64,000 nt of DNA from JASLDZ01 sp964242895 (lineage in GTDB: Bacteria > Pseudomonadota > Alphaproteobacteria > Caulobacterales > Caulobacteraceae), in the NCBI GenBank assembly GCA_964242895.1, contig CAXTBN010000004.1, positions 25,499-89,498 on the forward strand, read 5' to 3'. Below are positions 28,751 to 38,981 of the stretch, piece after piece. Below the pieces are notes generated by a model that had not been told where the DNA came from, did not search any database, and was given only the letters and a program-made list of their open reading frames with translations. A program made the position numbers and the translations under genes. Numbering within the stretch: position 1 is the first letter of the stretch; every line of letters starts with the position of its first letter.

Positions 28751-29172
28751 CCGCCGGGCGCGAGATACCGCTTCAGCCGCACCGTGATGCTCTCCGCGCC
28801 CTGGTGGACAAAGGCGGAGCGTTCGAACCCGGGCCCGTGCAGGCCGACTGGCGGCTGGCGCGAGAAGCCGACCTCCTCGATCGGCAGGCCGAGCGGCCCA
28901 CGGTCGACCTCGTGGTTGGCGTTACGGTCGTGGTAGGCCTGCACCGCCCACTCGCCGGCCGGCACCGCAGGGAAGCTGACCACGGTGCGCCCGCGCTCGG
29001 CGGGCGCCGACTCGCGGAACTCGCAGGTGTCGCGGACGAACTTGCTGCGGCTGCAGATCTCGACGCGAACCTCACCCACGGCGTCGCGGACGCCCTCGAC
29101 CGCCACAGTCAGCGGCGAGGGCGCATCGGCCGCCTGCAGCAGGCCGACGAGGGCGAGGACGGCGAGCGCCAT
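28747..29172 (-). CDS. DUF2141 family secreted protein
   Basis: 141 residues. A signal peptide (ALAVLALVGLLQAADA) precedes a beta-rich domain with GEVRVEICSRSKF, VSFPAVPAGEWAVQAYHDRNANHEVDRGPLGLPIEEVGFS and the terminal AESITVRLKRYL, a good match to DUF2141. The family is periplasmic, of unknown function, and looks like a transthyretin-type beta sandwich. The DRNANHEVDR stretch is reminiscent of a calcium-binding loop. Confidence 0.85.
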   Translation of the reverse strand: MALAVLALVGLLQAADAPSPLTVAVEGVRDAVGEVRVEICSRSKFVRDTCEFRESAPAERGRTVVSFPAVPAGEWAVQAYHDRNANHEVDRGPLGLPIEEVGFSRQPPVGLHGPGFERSAFVHQGAESITVRLKRYLAPGG

Positions 29173-29188
29173 GCGGCGGCCGCGGGGC

Positions 29189-29395
29189 TCAGCCCAGGTC
29201 TTCGCCCAGGATGCTCATCTGAAAGTCGAACGAGCCGTCCTCGTCTTCGTCCTTGTAGACCAAACCCACGAACTCCTCGCCGACGTAGACCTCCACAGAA
29301 TCCTTCTGCTTCGGCCGCGGCTTCAGCGTGATCTTCGTGTTGCTGAAGGTGCGCTGCAGGTGCGCCTGCACCTTCTGAATGTCGGTGTCGTTCAC
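29189..29395 (-). CDS. DUF3126 family small protein
   Basis: 68 residues. NDTDIQKVQAHLQRTF, then IKVQAHLQ-like helix, KQKDSVEVYVGEEFVGLVY and the acidic DEDEDGSFDFQMSILGEDL match DUF3126, a small alphaproteobacterial protein usually found beside cysE, as here. Function unknown. The GTG start has AGAGG five bases upstream. It lies 65 bases after cysE on the same strand. Confidence 0.9.
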   Translation of the reverse strand: MNDTDIQKVQAHLQRTFSNTKITLKPRPKQKDSVEVYVGEEFVGLVYKDEDEDGSFDFQMSILGEDLG

Positions 29396-29460
29396 TTAAG
29401 CCTCTCGGGACGTGGTCGGTCGGCGACGGAACGCGCGAGTCGCGTCCGCGGCGCCCGTCG

Positions 29461-30291
29461 TCAGATGACGTAGTCGTACGCCGCGTCGGCGAGCGTCTGG
29501 TCCATCGAACGCGCGGGTTCGGGGCAGGTCGGGCAGTTCACCAGCCGCGCGGGCACGCCCGCGGCCGTGCAGCCGGGCGGCACGGGCTTCAGCACGACCG
29601 AACCCGAGGCGACCTTCGCGCCGTCCCCGATCGTAATGTTTCCGAGCACCTTGGAGCCCGCGCCCAGGAGCACGCCCTTGCCGATCTTGGGGTGACGGTC
29701 GACGCCCGCGTGGCCTGTGCCGCCCAGCGTCACGTCGTGCAGCATGGAGACGTCGTCGCCCACGACGGCGGTCTCGCCCACCACCACGCCCGTGCCGTGG
29801 TCGATGAACACGCCGCGGCCGAAGCGTGCGGCGGGGTGGATGTCCACCTGGAACAGCTCGCTGGCGCGGCTCTGCAGGTGAAAAGCGAGCGTCTCGCGCC
29901 CGCGCGTCCACAGCCAGTGCGCCACGCGGTGCGTCTGCAGGGCGGCGAAGCCCTTGAACCACAGGAAGGGCTGCAGGTAGCCCTTGCACGCCGGGTCACG
30001 CTCGAACACGGCGCGCAGGTCGGCGTCGGCGTCGGCGATCAGCGACGGGTCGGCGGCGTAGGCCTCTTCGCAGATCTCACGCAGCGCCAGCGGGTTGAAC
30101 TCGCCGTCGCCGAGCTTGCGCGCCAGCTGGTAGCTGAGCGAGCGCGCCGGGTCGGCGTGCGCCAGGATCGCGGCGTTGATCAGGCTGGCGAGCCCCGGCT
30201 CGGCGCGGGCGGCGCGCTCGGCCTCGGCGCGGAGCGCCGGCCACACCGGCGGTGGCCCGTCATGGGAGACGACCTCGAAGAGCTGCCCCAT
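29461..30291 (-). CDS. cysE: Serine O-acetyltransferase
   Basis: 276 residues. The N-terminal helical domain (LSYQLARKLGDGEFNPLALREICEEAY) is followed by LQTHRVAHWLW and the left-handed beta-helix of hexapeptide repeats, with DIHPAARFGRGVFIDHGTGVVVGETAVVGD and HPKIGKGVLLGAGSKVLGNITIG. The catalytic His is in IDHGTG. It makes O-acetylserine from serine and acetyl-CoA, the first step to cysteine. The C-terminus lacks a terminal isoleucine tail for certain, but it does end in VI, compatible with binding cysteine synthase. AGAGGA precedes the ATG. Confidence 0.95.
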   Translation of the reverse strand: MGQLFEVVSHDGPPPVWPALRAEAERAARAEPGLASLINAAILAHADPARSLSYQLARKLGDGEFNPLALREICEEAYAADPSLIADADADLRAVFERDPACKGYLQPFLWFKGFAALQTHRVAHWLWTRGRETLAFHLQSRASELFQVDIHPAARFGRGVFIDHGTGVVVGETAVVGDDVSMLHDVTLGGTGHAGVDRHPKIGKGVLLGAGSKVLGNITIGDGAKVASGSVVLKPVPPGCTAAGVPARLVNCPTCPEPARSMDQTLADAAYDYVI

Positions 30292-30302
30292 CGCCCCGTC
30301 CT

Positions 30303-30923
30303 CTAGTCCAGCACTCTGGCCGCGAGCCGCGGCTCCAGCTCGCCCGTGACCGCCATATGGTGAAGCCTGAGCAGCATCGCCACGGTGATGGCATCCTGCA
30401 CGCCGCCGGTGACCGCCGCGTGAAGGGCCTCGCGGAAGGGTACGCGGGCGACCGCGAGCTCCTCGGTGGCCTCAGGCGCCTCGCCACACGGGGTGAGGCC
30501 GGTGGCGAGCCAGCCGAGCGCCACCTCGTCCGAGGTGGAGTTGGAGAGTTGCAACCGAAGTATCAGCCGCCAGTCGGCAGCCTCCAGCCCCGCCTCTTCG
30601 CGCAGCTCTCGCCGGCAACCCTCCAGCGGATCCTCCGCCAGGGGTGCGCCGCCCTCGGGGATCTCCCATTGGTAGTCGGCGAGCGGGAAGCGCCACTGGC
30701 CGACTAGAGTCACCGTGCCGTCGTCGTGGAGCGGGATCACGCCCGTGGCCACGTTCTTGTAGCGCTGCACGAAGTAGCGGGCCGGAGCCCCGGTGGGCGC
30801 GGTGGCGGCGTACTCGTCCACGGAGAACCACGGGTTGTCGTGGGTGCGCGTCGGGCCGGAGGCGACGGACCAGGGTCGGCCGTGCGGGCGCAGCCAGGCG
30901 GGAAGGGAGGGGGGAGGCGGCAT
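30303..30923 (-). CDS. Nudix hydrolase (ADP-ribose pyrophosphatase-like)
   Basis: 206 residues. A clear Nudix box GGAPLAEDPLEGCRRELREEAGL is preceded by TVTLVGQWRFPLADYQWEIPEGG, the ADP-ribose/ADP-sugar pyrophosphatase-like lead-in. It cleaves a nucleoside diphosphate linked to another moiety. The substrate is not certain. It sits 11 bases upstream of cysE on the same strand. Confidence 0.88.
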   Translation of the reverse strand: MPPPPSLPAWLRPHGRPWSVASGPTRTHDNPWFSVDEYAATAPTGAPARYFVQRYKNVATGVIPLHDDGTVTLVGQWRFPLADYQWEIPEGGAPLAEDPLEGCRRELREEAGLEAADWRLILRLQLSNSTSDEVALGWLATGLTPCGEAPEATEELAVARVPFREALHAAVTGGVQDAITVAMLLRLHHMAVTGELEPRLAARVLD

Positions 30924-30981
30924 TGCGGGCCGGCTCTACATCCATTAGGTGCGAAGCGCTCTCCTGCGAACGGTTCTCAAC

Positions 30982-31605
30982 ATGCCGCACACCCTCCCGC
31001 CCGCTCCCGAGTTCGGACAGGCGCTGGCGCCCCGGGCCTGCCCCGACACCCTGGCGCTGCTGGCCACGCGCCGCTCCAGCTCCGCCCAGACGCTGACCGC
31101 CCCAGCTCCGGAGGGTGCAGAGCTCGACGATCTGCTGCGCTTGGCGACGCGCGTGCCGGACCACGGCAAGATGCAGCCCTGGCGGTTCGTGGTTCTGCAT
31201 GGGGAAGGAAAGGCGCGCTTCACCGGCGGCCTGCGGAGCATGGCCGAAGAACGACGCAATCCGGCCAAGGCGCTCGCCTCGCTCGGCAAGCTCGAGGCGC
31301 CACCTCTGGCCGTGGCGGTGGTCTCTGCGCCGCGGCTCGGGGGCAAGCCGGTGGGTGAGCAGCGCACCTCGGCGGCGGCGGTGTGCACCACCATGCTGAT
31401 CGCCGCGGCGGCGATGGGCTACGGCGCCAACTGGATCACCGACTGGTACGGCGAGGAGCCCGAAGCCCTTCGCCTGCTCGGCCTCAGACTCGATGCCGAG
31501 GCGCCCGAGGAACTAGCCGGCTGGATTCTCGTCGGCACGCCGTCAGAGCCGCCGCTGGAGCGCGTGCGGCCCCGGATCGGAGACCTCGTCACCGTCTGGA
31601 GTTGA
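30982..31605 (+). CDS. Nitroreductase family protein (YdjA-like)
   Basis: 207 residues. LALLATRRSSS opens the FMN-binding fold. ATRVPDHGKMQPWRFVVLHGEG, AAAVCTTMLIAAAAMGYGANWITDWYG and GWILVGTPSEPPLERVRP match the short nitroreductase branch that includes YdjA. These use FMN and NAD(P)H. The substrate is unknown. A GTG 11 codons upstream is an alternative start, and neither has a strong ribosome site. It is divergent from the Nudix gene. Confidence 0.87.
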   Translation: MPHTLPPAPEFGQALAPRACPDTLALLATRRSSSAQTLTAPAPEGAELDDLLRLATRVPDHGKMQPWRFVVLHGEGKARFTGGLRSMAEERRNPAKALASLGKLEAPPLAVAVVSAPRLGGKPVGEQRTSAAAVCTTMLIAAAAMGYGANWITDWYGEEPEALRLLGLRLDAEAPEELAGWILVGTPSEPPLERVRPRIGDLVTVWS

Positions 31606-31719
31606 GGCGGTCGTATGGCGCGCGAGCCACATTACGGCCGTGTAACCGGACCATCGTCTCGCCTCCGACCGGCCTGCGCGGGCGGTCGGCTCCCCCCGAA
31701 GCTGAAGAAGAGACGGCAG

Positions 31720-32304
31720 ATGAGGATGACGAGCGCCGGGGCCTTGAGCCTCGCCCTGACGGCGGCCCTGGGCGTCGCCGGTTGCGCGACGAAAGGCTTC
31801 GTGCGCGAGCAGGTCGGAGCCGTGGATCAGAAGACGACGGCCAACAGCGCACGGCTGGACCAGCAGGGTGCGCAACTCAGCGACGTCGACCGCACCTCCA
31901 AGGAAGCGCTCGAGCGGGCGCAGGCGGCCGGCAAGCTGGCCGAGGGCAAGTTCCTCTACTCGCTCGTGCTGTCGGACGACTCGGTCAAGTTCCCGGTCGA
32001 TCGCGCCAGCCTGTCGGACGAAGCGAAGACGCGCCTGCAGGCGTTCATCGACAAGCTAAAGGGCGACAATCGCAACGTGTACCTCGAGATCCAGGGTCAC
32101 ACCGACAACTCCGGCGCGCCCGGCTACAACAAGAAGCTCGGCGAGGACCGGGCCGAGGCCGTGCGCCTGTTCATGAACCAGCAGGGCGTGGCGCTGAACC
32201 GCATGTCGACCATCTCGTACGGGCAGGACGCGCCGGTGGCCCCGAACAGTACGAAGCAGGGACGCGCGCAGAACCGCCGCGTGGTGGTCATCGTTCTCGC
32301 CTGA
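31720..32304 (+). CDS. OmpA family lipoprotein
   Basis: 194 residues. The signal peptide ends at a lipobox (GVAGC, C22). About 45 residues of Gln/Asp-rich, coiled-coil-like sequence (VGAVDQKTTANSARLDQQGAQ) precede an OmpA C-terminal domain with LEIQGHTDNSGAPGYNKKLGEDRAEAVRLF and NRRVVVIVL. The domain binds diaminopimelate in peptidoglycan, so the protein probably tethers the outer membrane to the wall in a Pal-like way. It is not Pal itself, as no Tol genes are near. Confidence 0.88.
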   Translation: MRMTSAGALSLALTAALGVAGCATKGFVREQVGAVDQKTTANSARLDQQGAQLSDVDRTSKEALERAQAAGKLAEGKFLYSLVLSDDSVKFPVDRASLSDEAKTRLQAFIDKLKGDNRNVYLEIQGHTDNSGAPGYNKKLGEDRAEAVRLFMNQQGVALNRMSTISYGQDAPVAPNSTKQGRAQNRRVVVIVLA

Positions 32305-32310
32305 CGGAGC

Positions 32311-32333
32311 GGGCGCGCCACGGCGGCGCGCCC
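32311..32333. terminator. Bidirectional terminator-like hairpin
   Basis: GGGCGCGCC pairs perfectly with GGCGCGCCC across a five-base loop. It fills the gap between two convergent genes (OmpA-like lipoprotein and the TonB-like protein). There is no T run on either side. Confidence 0.6.
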
Positions 32334-32336
32334 TGC

Positions 32337-33122
32337 TCATCCCGGTGCGCGGCCGCCCAACCCGAGGAGGTCGGACCAGCGCCACTCGCCGGCGCCCAGC
32401 GCCAGGCGCACATCGACACCGGTCTCCGTCGGCACGGCCAGCACCACGAGGCCGTGCACCACCGCATGCCGGCACGCCGGAGGCGAAAAGCCGACCTCCC
32501 ACAGGATCGCCTCGCGCACGGCGGCGAGGCCTCGGCCGTCCTGGCCCGAATGCGCGACCCAGTCGCCGTTCCACACCTTGAACGCCGGGCGCGGCGGGTC
32601 TGACAGGGGCGCCACAGCCGCCCGAACCAGCCGGTCGCGCCGCAGCGCCGCCTGCAGCCGGCCCGCCATGTCGCACGCCCCGCCTCCGCCTCCGCCGGCT
32701 CCCGCGACGGCCGCCCCGGCCAGCTCGGCCTCTCCAATCGCGTCGTCACCCGCCGGGGCGCCGCCCGCGCCGCCTCGGCCTGCCGGCAGGCTGGGTCGCG
32801 TCGGCGTCAGAAGCGGAGGTGGCTTCCGCACCGCCGGAGCCGAGGCGGCCCGCGCGGCCCGGGGCGCCGCCGTCTTCGCCGTTGCTGCGGGCGCGGGCGC
32901 GGGCTCGGCGATGCGGGGCGGTGTGGGAGACGGCGGCCGCGGCGCCGGAGCGAGTGTCACGTCCAGGGTGGGACCGGCGGGTGCGGCGGTCGGAGCCGGG
33001 CGACCCGTCAGCAGCAGCATCGCCAGCGCCCCCGCATGCACGGCGAGGCTCGCACCCACGGCCGCGGCCCGGCGCACGGAGCGCGGAGGTCGGAGCGGGC
33101 GGGGCGTCGTCTCGGTCTGCAC
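32337..33122 (-). CDS. TonB-like N-terminally anchored Pro-rich protein
   Basis: About 261 residues. One membrane segment near the N-terminus (AAVGASLAVHAGALAMLLLTG) with the TonB-like SLAVHAG pattern is followed by a Pro/Ala-rich stretch of about 70 residues, a Gly run and a C-terminal domain (about 150-260) containing FKVWNGDWVAHSGQDGRGLAAVREAILWEVGFSPPACRH. The layout resembles energy-transducing TonB-family proteins, but the C-terminal domain is not a recognisable TonB domain. The GTG start is a best guess. It lies about 70 bases after purF on the same strand. Confidence 0.65.
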   Translation of the reverse strand: MQTETTPRPLRPPRSVRRAAAVGASLAVHAGALAMLLLTGRPAPTAAPAGPTLDVTLAPAPRPPSPTPPRIAEPAPAPAATAKTAAPRAARAASAPAVRKPPPLLTPTRPSLPAGRGGAGGAPAGDDAIGEAELAGAAVAGAGGGGGGACDMAGRLQAALRRDRLVRAAVAPLSDPPRPAFKVWNGDWVAHSGQDGRGLAAVREAILWEVGFSPPACRHAVVHGLVVLAVPTETGVDVRLALGAGEWRWSDLLGLGGRAPG

Positions 33123-33190
33123 GGGCCTTCGACGGTCGGGGCGGGACCGTCCCGGTCCACCACATACGCGCGTCAGCACCGTGGCCGACG

Positions 33191-34678
33191 TCAGGCCATC
33201 AGGAAGCTGAGCTGACGCTCCTGCGGCTCGTTGCGGCCCTCGGCGAGTTCGCGGTCGGTGAGGCGGGTGGGGTAGTCGCCGGTGAAGTAGTGGTCGGTGA
33301 ACTGGGGGCGGACGGGGTCGCGCTCGCCGGCGCCCATGGCCCAGTACAGGCCCTCCACGGAGAGGAAGCCCAGGCTGTCGACCTCCAACATGGCGCTCAT
33401 TTCGGCCAGGGACTTCTGCGCTGCGATCAGCTTCTCGCGGTCGGGCATGTCGATGCCGTAAAAGTCCGGCCACTTGATGGGCGGGGAGGCGGAGCGGAGG
33501 TGCACCTCCTTGGCGCCGGCCTCGCGCACCATGCGAACGATCTTCACACTGGTGGTGCCGCGCACGATGGAGTCGTCGATGAGGACGACCCTTTTTCCCT
33601 CCAGAACAGCGCGGTTGGGGCTGTGCTTCATGCGCACCCCTAGCTCGCGCACCCCCTGCGTGGGCTGGATGAAGGTGCGTCCGACGTAGTGGCCGCGGAT
33701 GATGCCAAGCTCGTATGGGATGCCTGAACCTTGCGCGTAGCCTAGGGCGGCGGGGACGCCGCTGTCGGGCACGGGCACCACCACGTCGGCGTCGACGCCG
33801 GTCTCCTCGGCCAGGCGTGCGCCCATGCGCTTGCGCACGTCGTAGACGCTGCGGCCGTTCACCACCGAGTCCGGGCGCGAGAAGTAGACGTACTCGAACA
33901 GGCAGGGGCGAGCGCGGGCGTCGGGAAAGGGGCGCAGGCTCTCCACGCCGGTGTCGGAGATCACCACCACCTCGCCGGGCTCGATGTCGCGCACGAAGTG
34001 GGCGCCGACCATCTCCAGCGCGCAGGTCTCGCTGGCCAGCACGAACTTGCCGCCGAGGTCGCCGAGGACCAATGGCCGGATGCCGAGTGGGTCGCGCGCG
34101 CCGATCAGCTTGGTGTTGGTCAGCGCCACGAGCGCGTAGCCGCCCTCGATGTCGCGCAGTGCGTCGATGAAGCGGTCCACCACCCGCGCCTTCCGAGAAC
34201 GGGCGACGAGGTGGAGGATCACCTCGCTGTCGCTGGTGGACTGGAAGATGGAGCCCTCCGCCACGAGCTGGCGGCGGAGCGTCAGGAAATTGGTGAGGTT
34301 GCCGTTGTGGCCGATGGCGATGCCGCCTGCCTCGAGGTCGGCGAACATGGGTTGGACGTTGCGGATCGCGTGGCCGCCGGCGGTGGCGTAGCGCGTGTGG
34401 CCGATGGCGGCGTAGCCGGGGAGCCGACGCACCAGGTCCTCCTGGCCGAACGCCTCGCCCACGTGGCCCAAGTGGCGCTCGGTGGCGAAGCGCTGCCCGT
34501 CGAAGGCGGCCATCCCGCACGCCTCCTGGCCGCGATGCTGCAGGGCGTGCAGGCCGAGGGCCGTGATCGCGGCCGCCTCGTCCACGTTCCAGACGCCGAA
34601 CACGCCGCACTCCAGGCGGGGTCGGTCGTCGTCCGGATCGCGGCCGAGGGCGTCATAGTTGGCATGCTCGGAGGTCAT
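33191..34678 (-). CDS. purF: Amidophosphoribosyltransferase
   Basis: 495 residues. A 23-residue propeptide precedes the N-terminal nucleophile Cys (RLECGVFGVW, C24), so the enzyme is probably processed. The glutaminase domain has LQHRGQEACGM, GHTRYATAG and GHNGNLTN. The phosphoribosyltransferase domain has the PRPP loop VVLIDDSIVRGTTS. It makes phosphoribosylamine, the first step of purine synthesis. The ATG overlaps the cvpA stop (ATGA), giving the conserved cvpA-purF pair. Confidence 0.96.
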   Translation of the reverse strand: MTSEHANYDALGRDPDDDRPRLECGVFGVWNVDEAAAITALGLHALQHRGQEACGMAAFDGQRFATERHLGHVGEAFGQEDLVRRLPGYAAIGHTRYATAGGHAIRNVQPMFADLEAGGIAIGHNGNLTNFLTLRRQLVAEGSIFQSTSDSEVILHLVARSRKARVVDRFIDALRDIEGGYALVALTNTKLIGARDPLGIRPLVLGDLGGKFVLASETCALEMVGAHFVRDIEPGEVVVISDTGVESLRPFPDARARPCLFEYVYFSRPDSVVNGRSVYDVRKRMGARLAEETGVDADVVVPVPDSGVPAALGYAQGSGIPYELGIIRGHYVGRTFIQPTQGVRELGVRMKHSPNRAVLEGKRVVLIDDSIVRGTTSVKIVRMVREAGAKEVHLRSASPPIKWPDFYGIDMPDREKLIAAQKSLAEMSAMLEVDSLGFLSVEGLYWAMGAGERDPVRPQFTDHYFTGDYPTRLTDRELAEGRNEPQERQLSFLMA

Positions 34679-35337
34679 CGCCCGGTCCGCTCCGTCCTGT
34701 GGCGCCGTGCGGCGGTGGTGCTCGTCGAGCCGGACGAGGGTCCGGTGGTGTTCGCCGTGACGTTCGGCTCGGAGCCGCCGAGCTCGACGCCCTCGTCGTC
34801 GGTCTGGTTGAAGCCCTTCTGAACGCCCTCGCCCATCATGCGCGTCACGCCGTCGGCGAACTTCATGCCGGAGGGAGCGAACACGGTCAGCACCTCGGCC
34901 GACTTGCGGGCGACGGGCCAGGTGAGGCCGCCGGTGATCCACTTCGGCGACAGGTCGGGCGGAGTGATCCGGCTGAAGACGAGGAAGAACGCTCCGGCCA
35001 GGACGAGCGCGCGGCCGATGCCGAACACCGCGCCGGCCCCACGGTCCAGCCCTCCCAGGCGCGAGCTGTGCACGTGGCGCGTCAGCAGGCTGCCGAGGAT
35101 CCGCAGCAGGATGTACACGACCACGAACACGACCAGCACGGCCGTGGCGTTGCCCGCCCAGGCCGGGTGGACCAGGCCGCGGGCCAGCTTGCCCGCCACG
35201 GGCAGGGCGAACACCGCGGCCATGGCGGCCAGCCCGAAGGCGAAGAGCGTCACCAGCTCCTTGATGGCGCCGCGGGCGTAGCCGACCAGCGCCGACACCA
35301 GGATCACGAGCAGGAAGACGATGTCGAAGACGGTCAC
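34675..35337 (-). CDS. cvpA: CvpA family membrane protein
   Basis: 220 residues with four predicted membrane helices (from DIVFLLVILVSALVGYARGAIKELVTL to the GRALVLAGAFFLVFS segment) and a Ser/Thr-rich cytoplasmic tail. The family is named for colicin V production. Its role in other bacteria is tied to the envelope, but it is not settled. The GTG start follows GAGGAG. The stop overlaps the purF start. Confidence 0.9.
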   Translation of the reverse strand: MTVFDIVFLLVILVSALVGYARGAIKELVTLFAFGLAAMAAVFALPVAGKLARGLVHPAWAGNATAVLVVFVVVYILLRILGSLLTRHVHSSRLGGLDRGAGAVFGIGRALVLAGAFFLVFSRITPPDLSPKWITGGLTWPVARKSAEVLTVFAPSGMKFADGVTRMMGEGVQKGFNQTDDEGVELGGSEPNVTANTTGPSSGSTSTTAARRHRTERTGR

Positions 35338-35419
35338 GCGGGCTCCTCGAAGACAGCGGGCCGAGGGTCGTCATATAGGGACTCGGGCCGCTCCGCCCAC
35401 CTTTCCGATCGTGGCGGGG

Positions 35420-36790
<1,371 letters not shown>

Positions 36791-36904
36791 GGACTCTCCG
36801 GGGATTCCCGGGCCTCATGCCGCAAGTTCCCGCGTACGTCACCCACCACACAACACGCCGACGCGAACGGGCCGGGGGGCTCGCCGTCGGGGGGACCGAA
36901 TTTC

Positions 36905-38149
36905 ATGAGCCTGTCCGATCCCGCGCGCCGCGCCTCGCTGGTCGAGCGCATCCAGGGAATCCTGCTGCGTCCCTCGTCGGAGTGGGACAGGATCGCCGTC
37001 GAGCCCGCGACCACGCAGTCGCTGTTCACCGGCTACGCCATGATCCTGGCCGCCATCGGCCCGGTGTGCAGCGCCGTCGGCATGGTGGTGTTCGGGTTCG
37101 GCATCCCGGGGATCGCCACCTACCACGCCAACCCGATCGGGGCGTTGATCTCGGCGATCGTCAGCTACGTGCTGGCGCTCGTGGGCGTGTTCCTGGTCGG
37201 CCTGATCATCGACGCGCTGGCGCCCACCTTCGGTGGCCAGAAGAACCAGGTGCAGGCGATGAAGGTCGCCGTGTACGGCTCCACGGCCACCTGGGTGGCG
37301 GGCGTCTTCGGCCTGATCCCGGCGTTGAGCATCCTGGCCGTCGTCGGCCTCTATAGCCTCTACCTCTACTACGTCGGTCTTCCGAAGCTGATGAAGACGA
37401 GCCCGGACAAGGCGCTGGGCTACACGGCCCTGGTGGTGGTGTGCGCCATTGTCATGTTCCTGGTCATCGGCCTGATCACCGCGCCGCTGCGCATGATCGG
37501 CGCCGCGGGCGCGATGGGCGCAGGCGGCGTCACCGTGGTGGGGAACAACGGCGCCACGGTGGTCGGCGCCGACGGCTCCACCGTGAAGCTCGGCGGGCAG
37601 CTGGGCGCGCTCGCCGCCGCCGGCGCGGCCATGAGCGCCCAGACAAAATCGGTGACCACCACCTCGACCGACGGCTCCAGCACGACCACGACCGTCGTCA
37701 ACAGCGCGCCCGCCGCGGCACCCGACGCCCTCAAGGCGCTGTTGCCGGCTTCGGTCGCCGGCTACGCGCGGGGGGACGTCTCGGCCGAGAGCACCGGCGC
37801 GGCGGGTATGAACATGTCCCACGCGCACGCCGAGTACGCGAAGGGCGATGCGCACATGACGCTGGACGTGGCCGACACCGGCGCGATGGGCGCCATCGGC
37901 GGACTGGCGGCGGCCATGGGCGTGAACACCGACAAGCAGACCGCCACGGGCTACGAGAAGGTCTCCACCGTGAACGGCCGAATGATCAGCGAGGAGTACG
38001 ACCGCTCGGCCAAGAGCGGGAAATACGCCGTGATGCAGGGCCGCGCCAGCATCTCGGCCGAGGGTACGGGCGGCGCGACCATGGACGATCTCAAGGCGGC
38101 GGTCGGCTCGGTGGACGCCGGACGGGTGACGCAGCTCGCGAAGAGCTGA
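36905..38149 (+). CDS. Yip1-like membrane protein with glycine-rich and C-terminal domains
   Basis: 414 residues. An N-terminal segment VERIQGILLRPSSEWDRIA leads into about five membrane helices (Yip1 fold). These are followed by a Gly/Thr/Ser-rich linker with repeated GATVVG and TTTSTDGSS units, and a C-terminal domain of about 130 residues (LLPASVAGYARGDVSAESTGAAG, then DVADTGAMGAIGGLAAAMGV) probably exposed to one side of the membrane. The start is at the ATG directly before the conserved helix. Function unknown. It is divergent from radA. Confidence 0.78.
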   Translation: MSLSDPARRASLVERIQGILLRPSSEWDRIAVEPATTQSLFTGYAMILAAIGPVCSAVGMVVFGFGIPGIATYHANPIGALISAIVSYVLALVGVFLVGLIIDALAPTFGGQKNQVQAMKVAVYGSTATWVAGVFGLIPALSILAVVGLYSLYLYYVGLPKLMKTSPDKALGYTALVVVCAIVMFLVIGLITAPLRMIGAAGAMGAGGVTVVGNNGATVVGADGSTVKLGGQLGALAAAGAAMSAQTKSVTTTSTDGSSTTTTVVNSAPAAAPDALKALLPASVAGYARGDVSAESTGAAGMNMSHAHAEYAKGDAHMTLDVADTGAMGAIGGLAAAMGVNTDKQTATGYEKVSTVNGRMISEEYDRSAKSGKYAVMQGRASISAEGTGGATMDDLKAAVGSVDAGRVTQLAKS

Positions 38150-38170
38150 CCGACGCCGCGCCCCATCCAA

Positions 38171-38971
38171 TCACCCCTCGGTGGTGATCGGCCCCTCGGC
38201 GCGGCCGTGGATGAACTGTTCGACGTAGGGATTGCCGCTGCGGTCGATCTCGGCGGCGGGGCCGCGCCAGATGATCCGGCCGCCGTGCAGCATGGCGATC
38301 TCGTCGCCGATCTTCCGCGCCGAGGCCATGTCGTGGGTGATCGACACCGCCGTGCAGCCCAGGCGGCTGACCTGCTCGCGGATCAGGTTGTTGATCACGT
38401 CGGCGTTGATGGGGTCGAGCCCGGTGGTCGGCTCGTCGAAGAACAGGATCTCCGGGTGGGCGACGATGGCGCGAGCCAAGCCCACCCGCTTCTGCATGCC
38501 TCCCGAGATCTCGCCGGGATAGAGCTCGGCCGCGGACTTGGGCAGGCCTACGTCGTGCAGCGCCGCGCAGGCCCGCTCCCGGGCCTCGCGCGGCTTCACA
38601 CCGTCGGCGTTGATCAGGCGGAAGGCGACGTTGCGCCAGACGGGCAGGCTGTCGAACAGGGCCGCGCCCTGGAACAGCATGCCGAACTTGGCCATCCGTC
38701 CCTCGGTGTCGCGGTCGCCGACGGGCTGGCCGTCGACGCGCACCTCGCCCGAGTCGGGCGCCATCAGCCCGATGGCGATCTTGAGCGTGACCGACTTGCC
38801 CTGGCCCGAGCCGCCGATGATCACCAGCGAGCGTCCGACCGCCACGTCCAGCGTGACGTCGTCGAGCACCGTGCGGCCCTCGAAGCGCTTGCTCACGCCG
38901 CGCATGTCGAGCTTCGGCCCGGCGGGATAGGGAAGGAGCACGTCGGAAAGCGCGGCGGCGTCCAGGCTCAT
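38171..38971 (-). CDS. mlaF: ABC transporter ATP-binding protein, MlaF-like
   Basis: 266 residues. Walker A GGSGQGKS, signature ISGGMQKRV, Walker B ILFFDEPTTGLD and the H-loop in SITHDMASARKIGDEIAML are in order. The ISGGMQKR form and the short FLEG-like linkers fit the MlaF/Ttg2A subfamily, which moves phospholipids between the membranes with MlaE and an MCE protein. No MlaD-like MCE gene follows here. It starts 10 bases after the mlaE-like gene and ends convergent with the Yip1-like gene. Confidence 0.88.
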   Translation of the reverse strand: MSLDAAALSDVLLPYPAGPKLDMRGVSKRFEGRTVLDDVTLDVAVGRSLVIIGGSGQGKSVTLKIAIGLMAPDSGEVRVDGQPVGDRDTEGRMAKFGMLFQGAALFDSLPVWRNVAFRLINADGVKPREARERACAALHDVGLPKSAAELYPGEISGGMQKRVGLARAIVAHPEILFFDEPTTGLDPINADVINNLIREQVSRLGCTAVSITHDMASARKIGDEIAMLHGGRIIWRGPAAEIDRSGNPYVEQFIHGRAEGPITTEG

Positions 38972-38981
38972 GGACGGGGAC

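Noticed and set aside
32311..32333. GGGCGCGCC inverted repeat considered as a recombination or attachment site
   Set aside because: It lies exactly between two convergent stops and forms a simple hairpin, so a terminator explains it better. No integrase is nearby.
36839..38170. A 443-codon minus-strand open frame
   Set aside because: It is antisense to the Yip1-like protein, whose membrane helices and start make sense on the plus strand. The His/Arg/Asp-rich translation does not.
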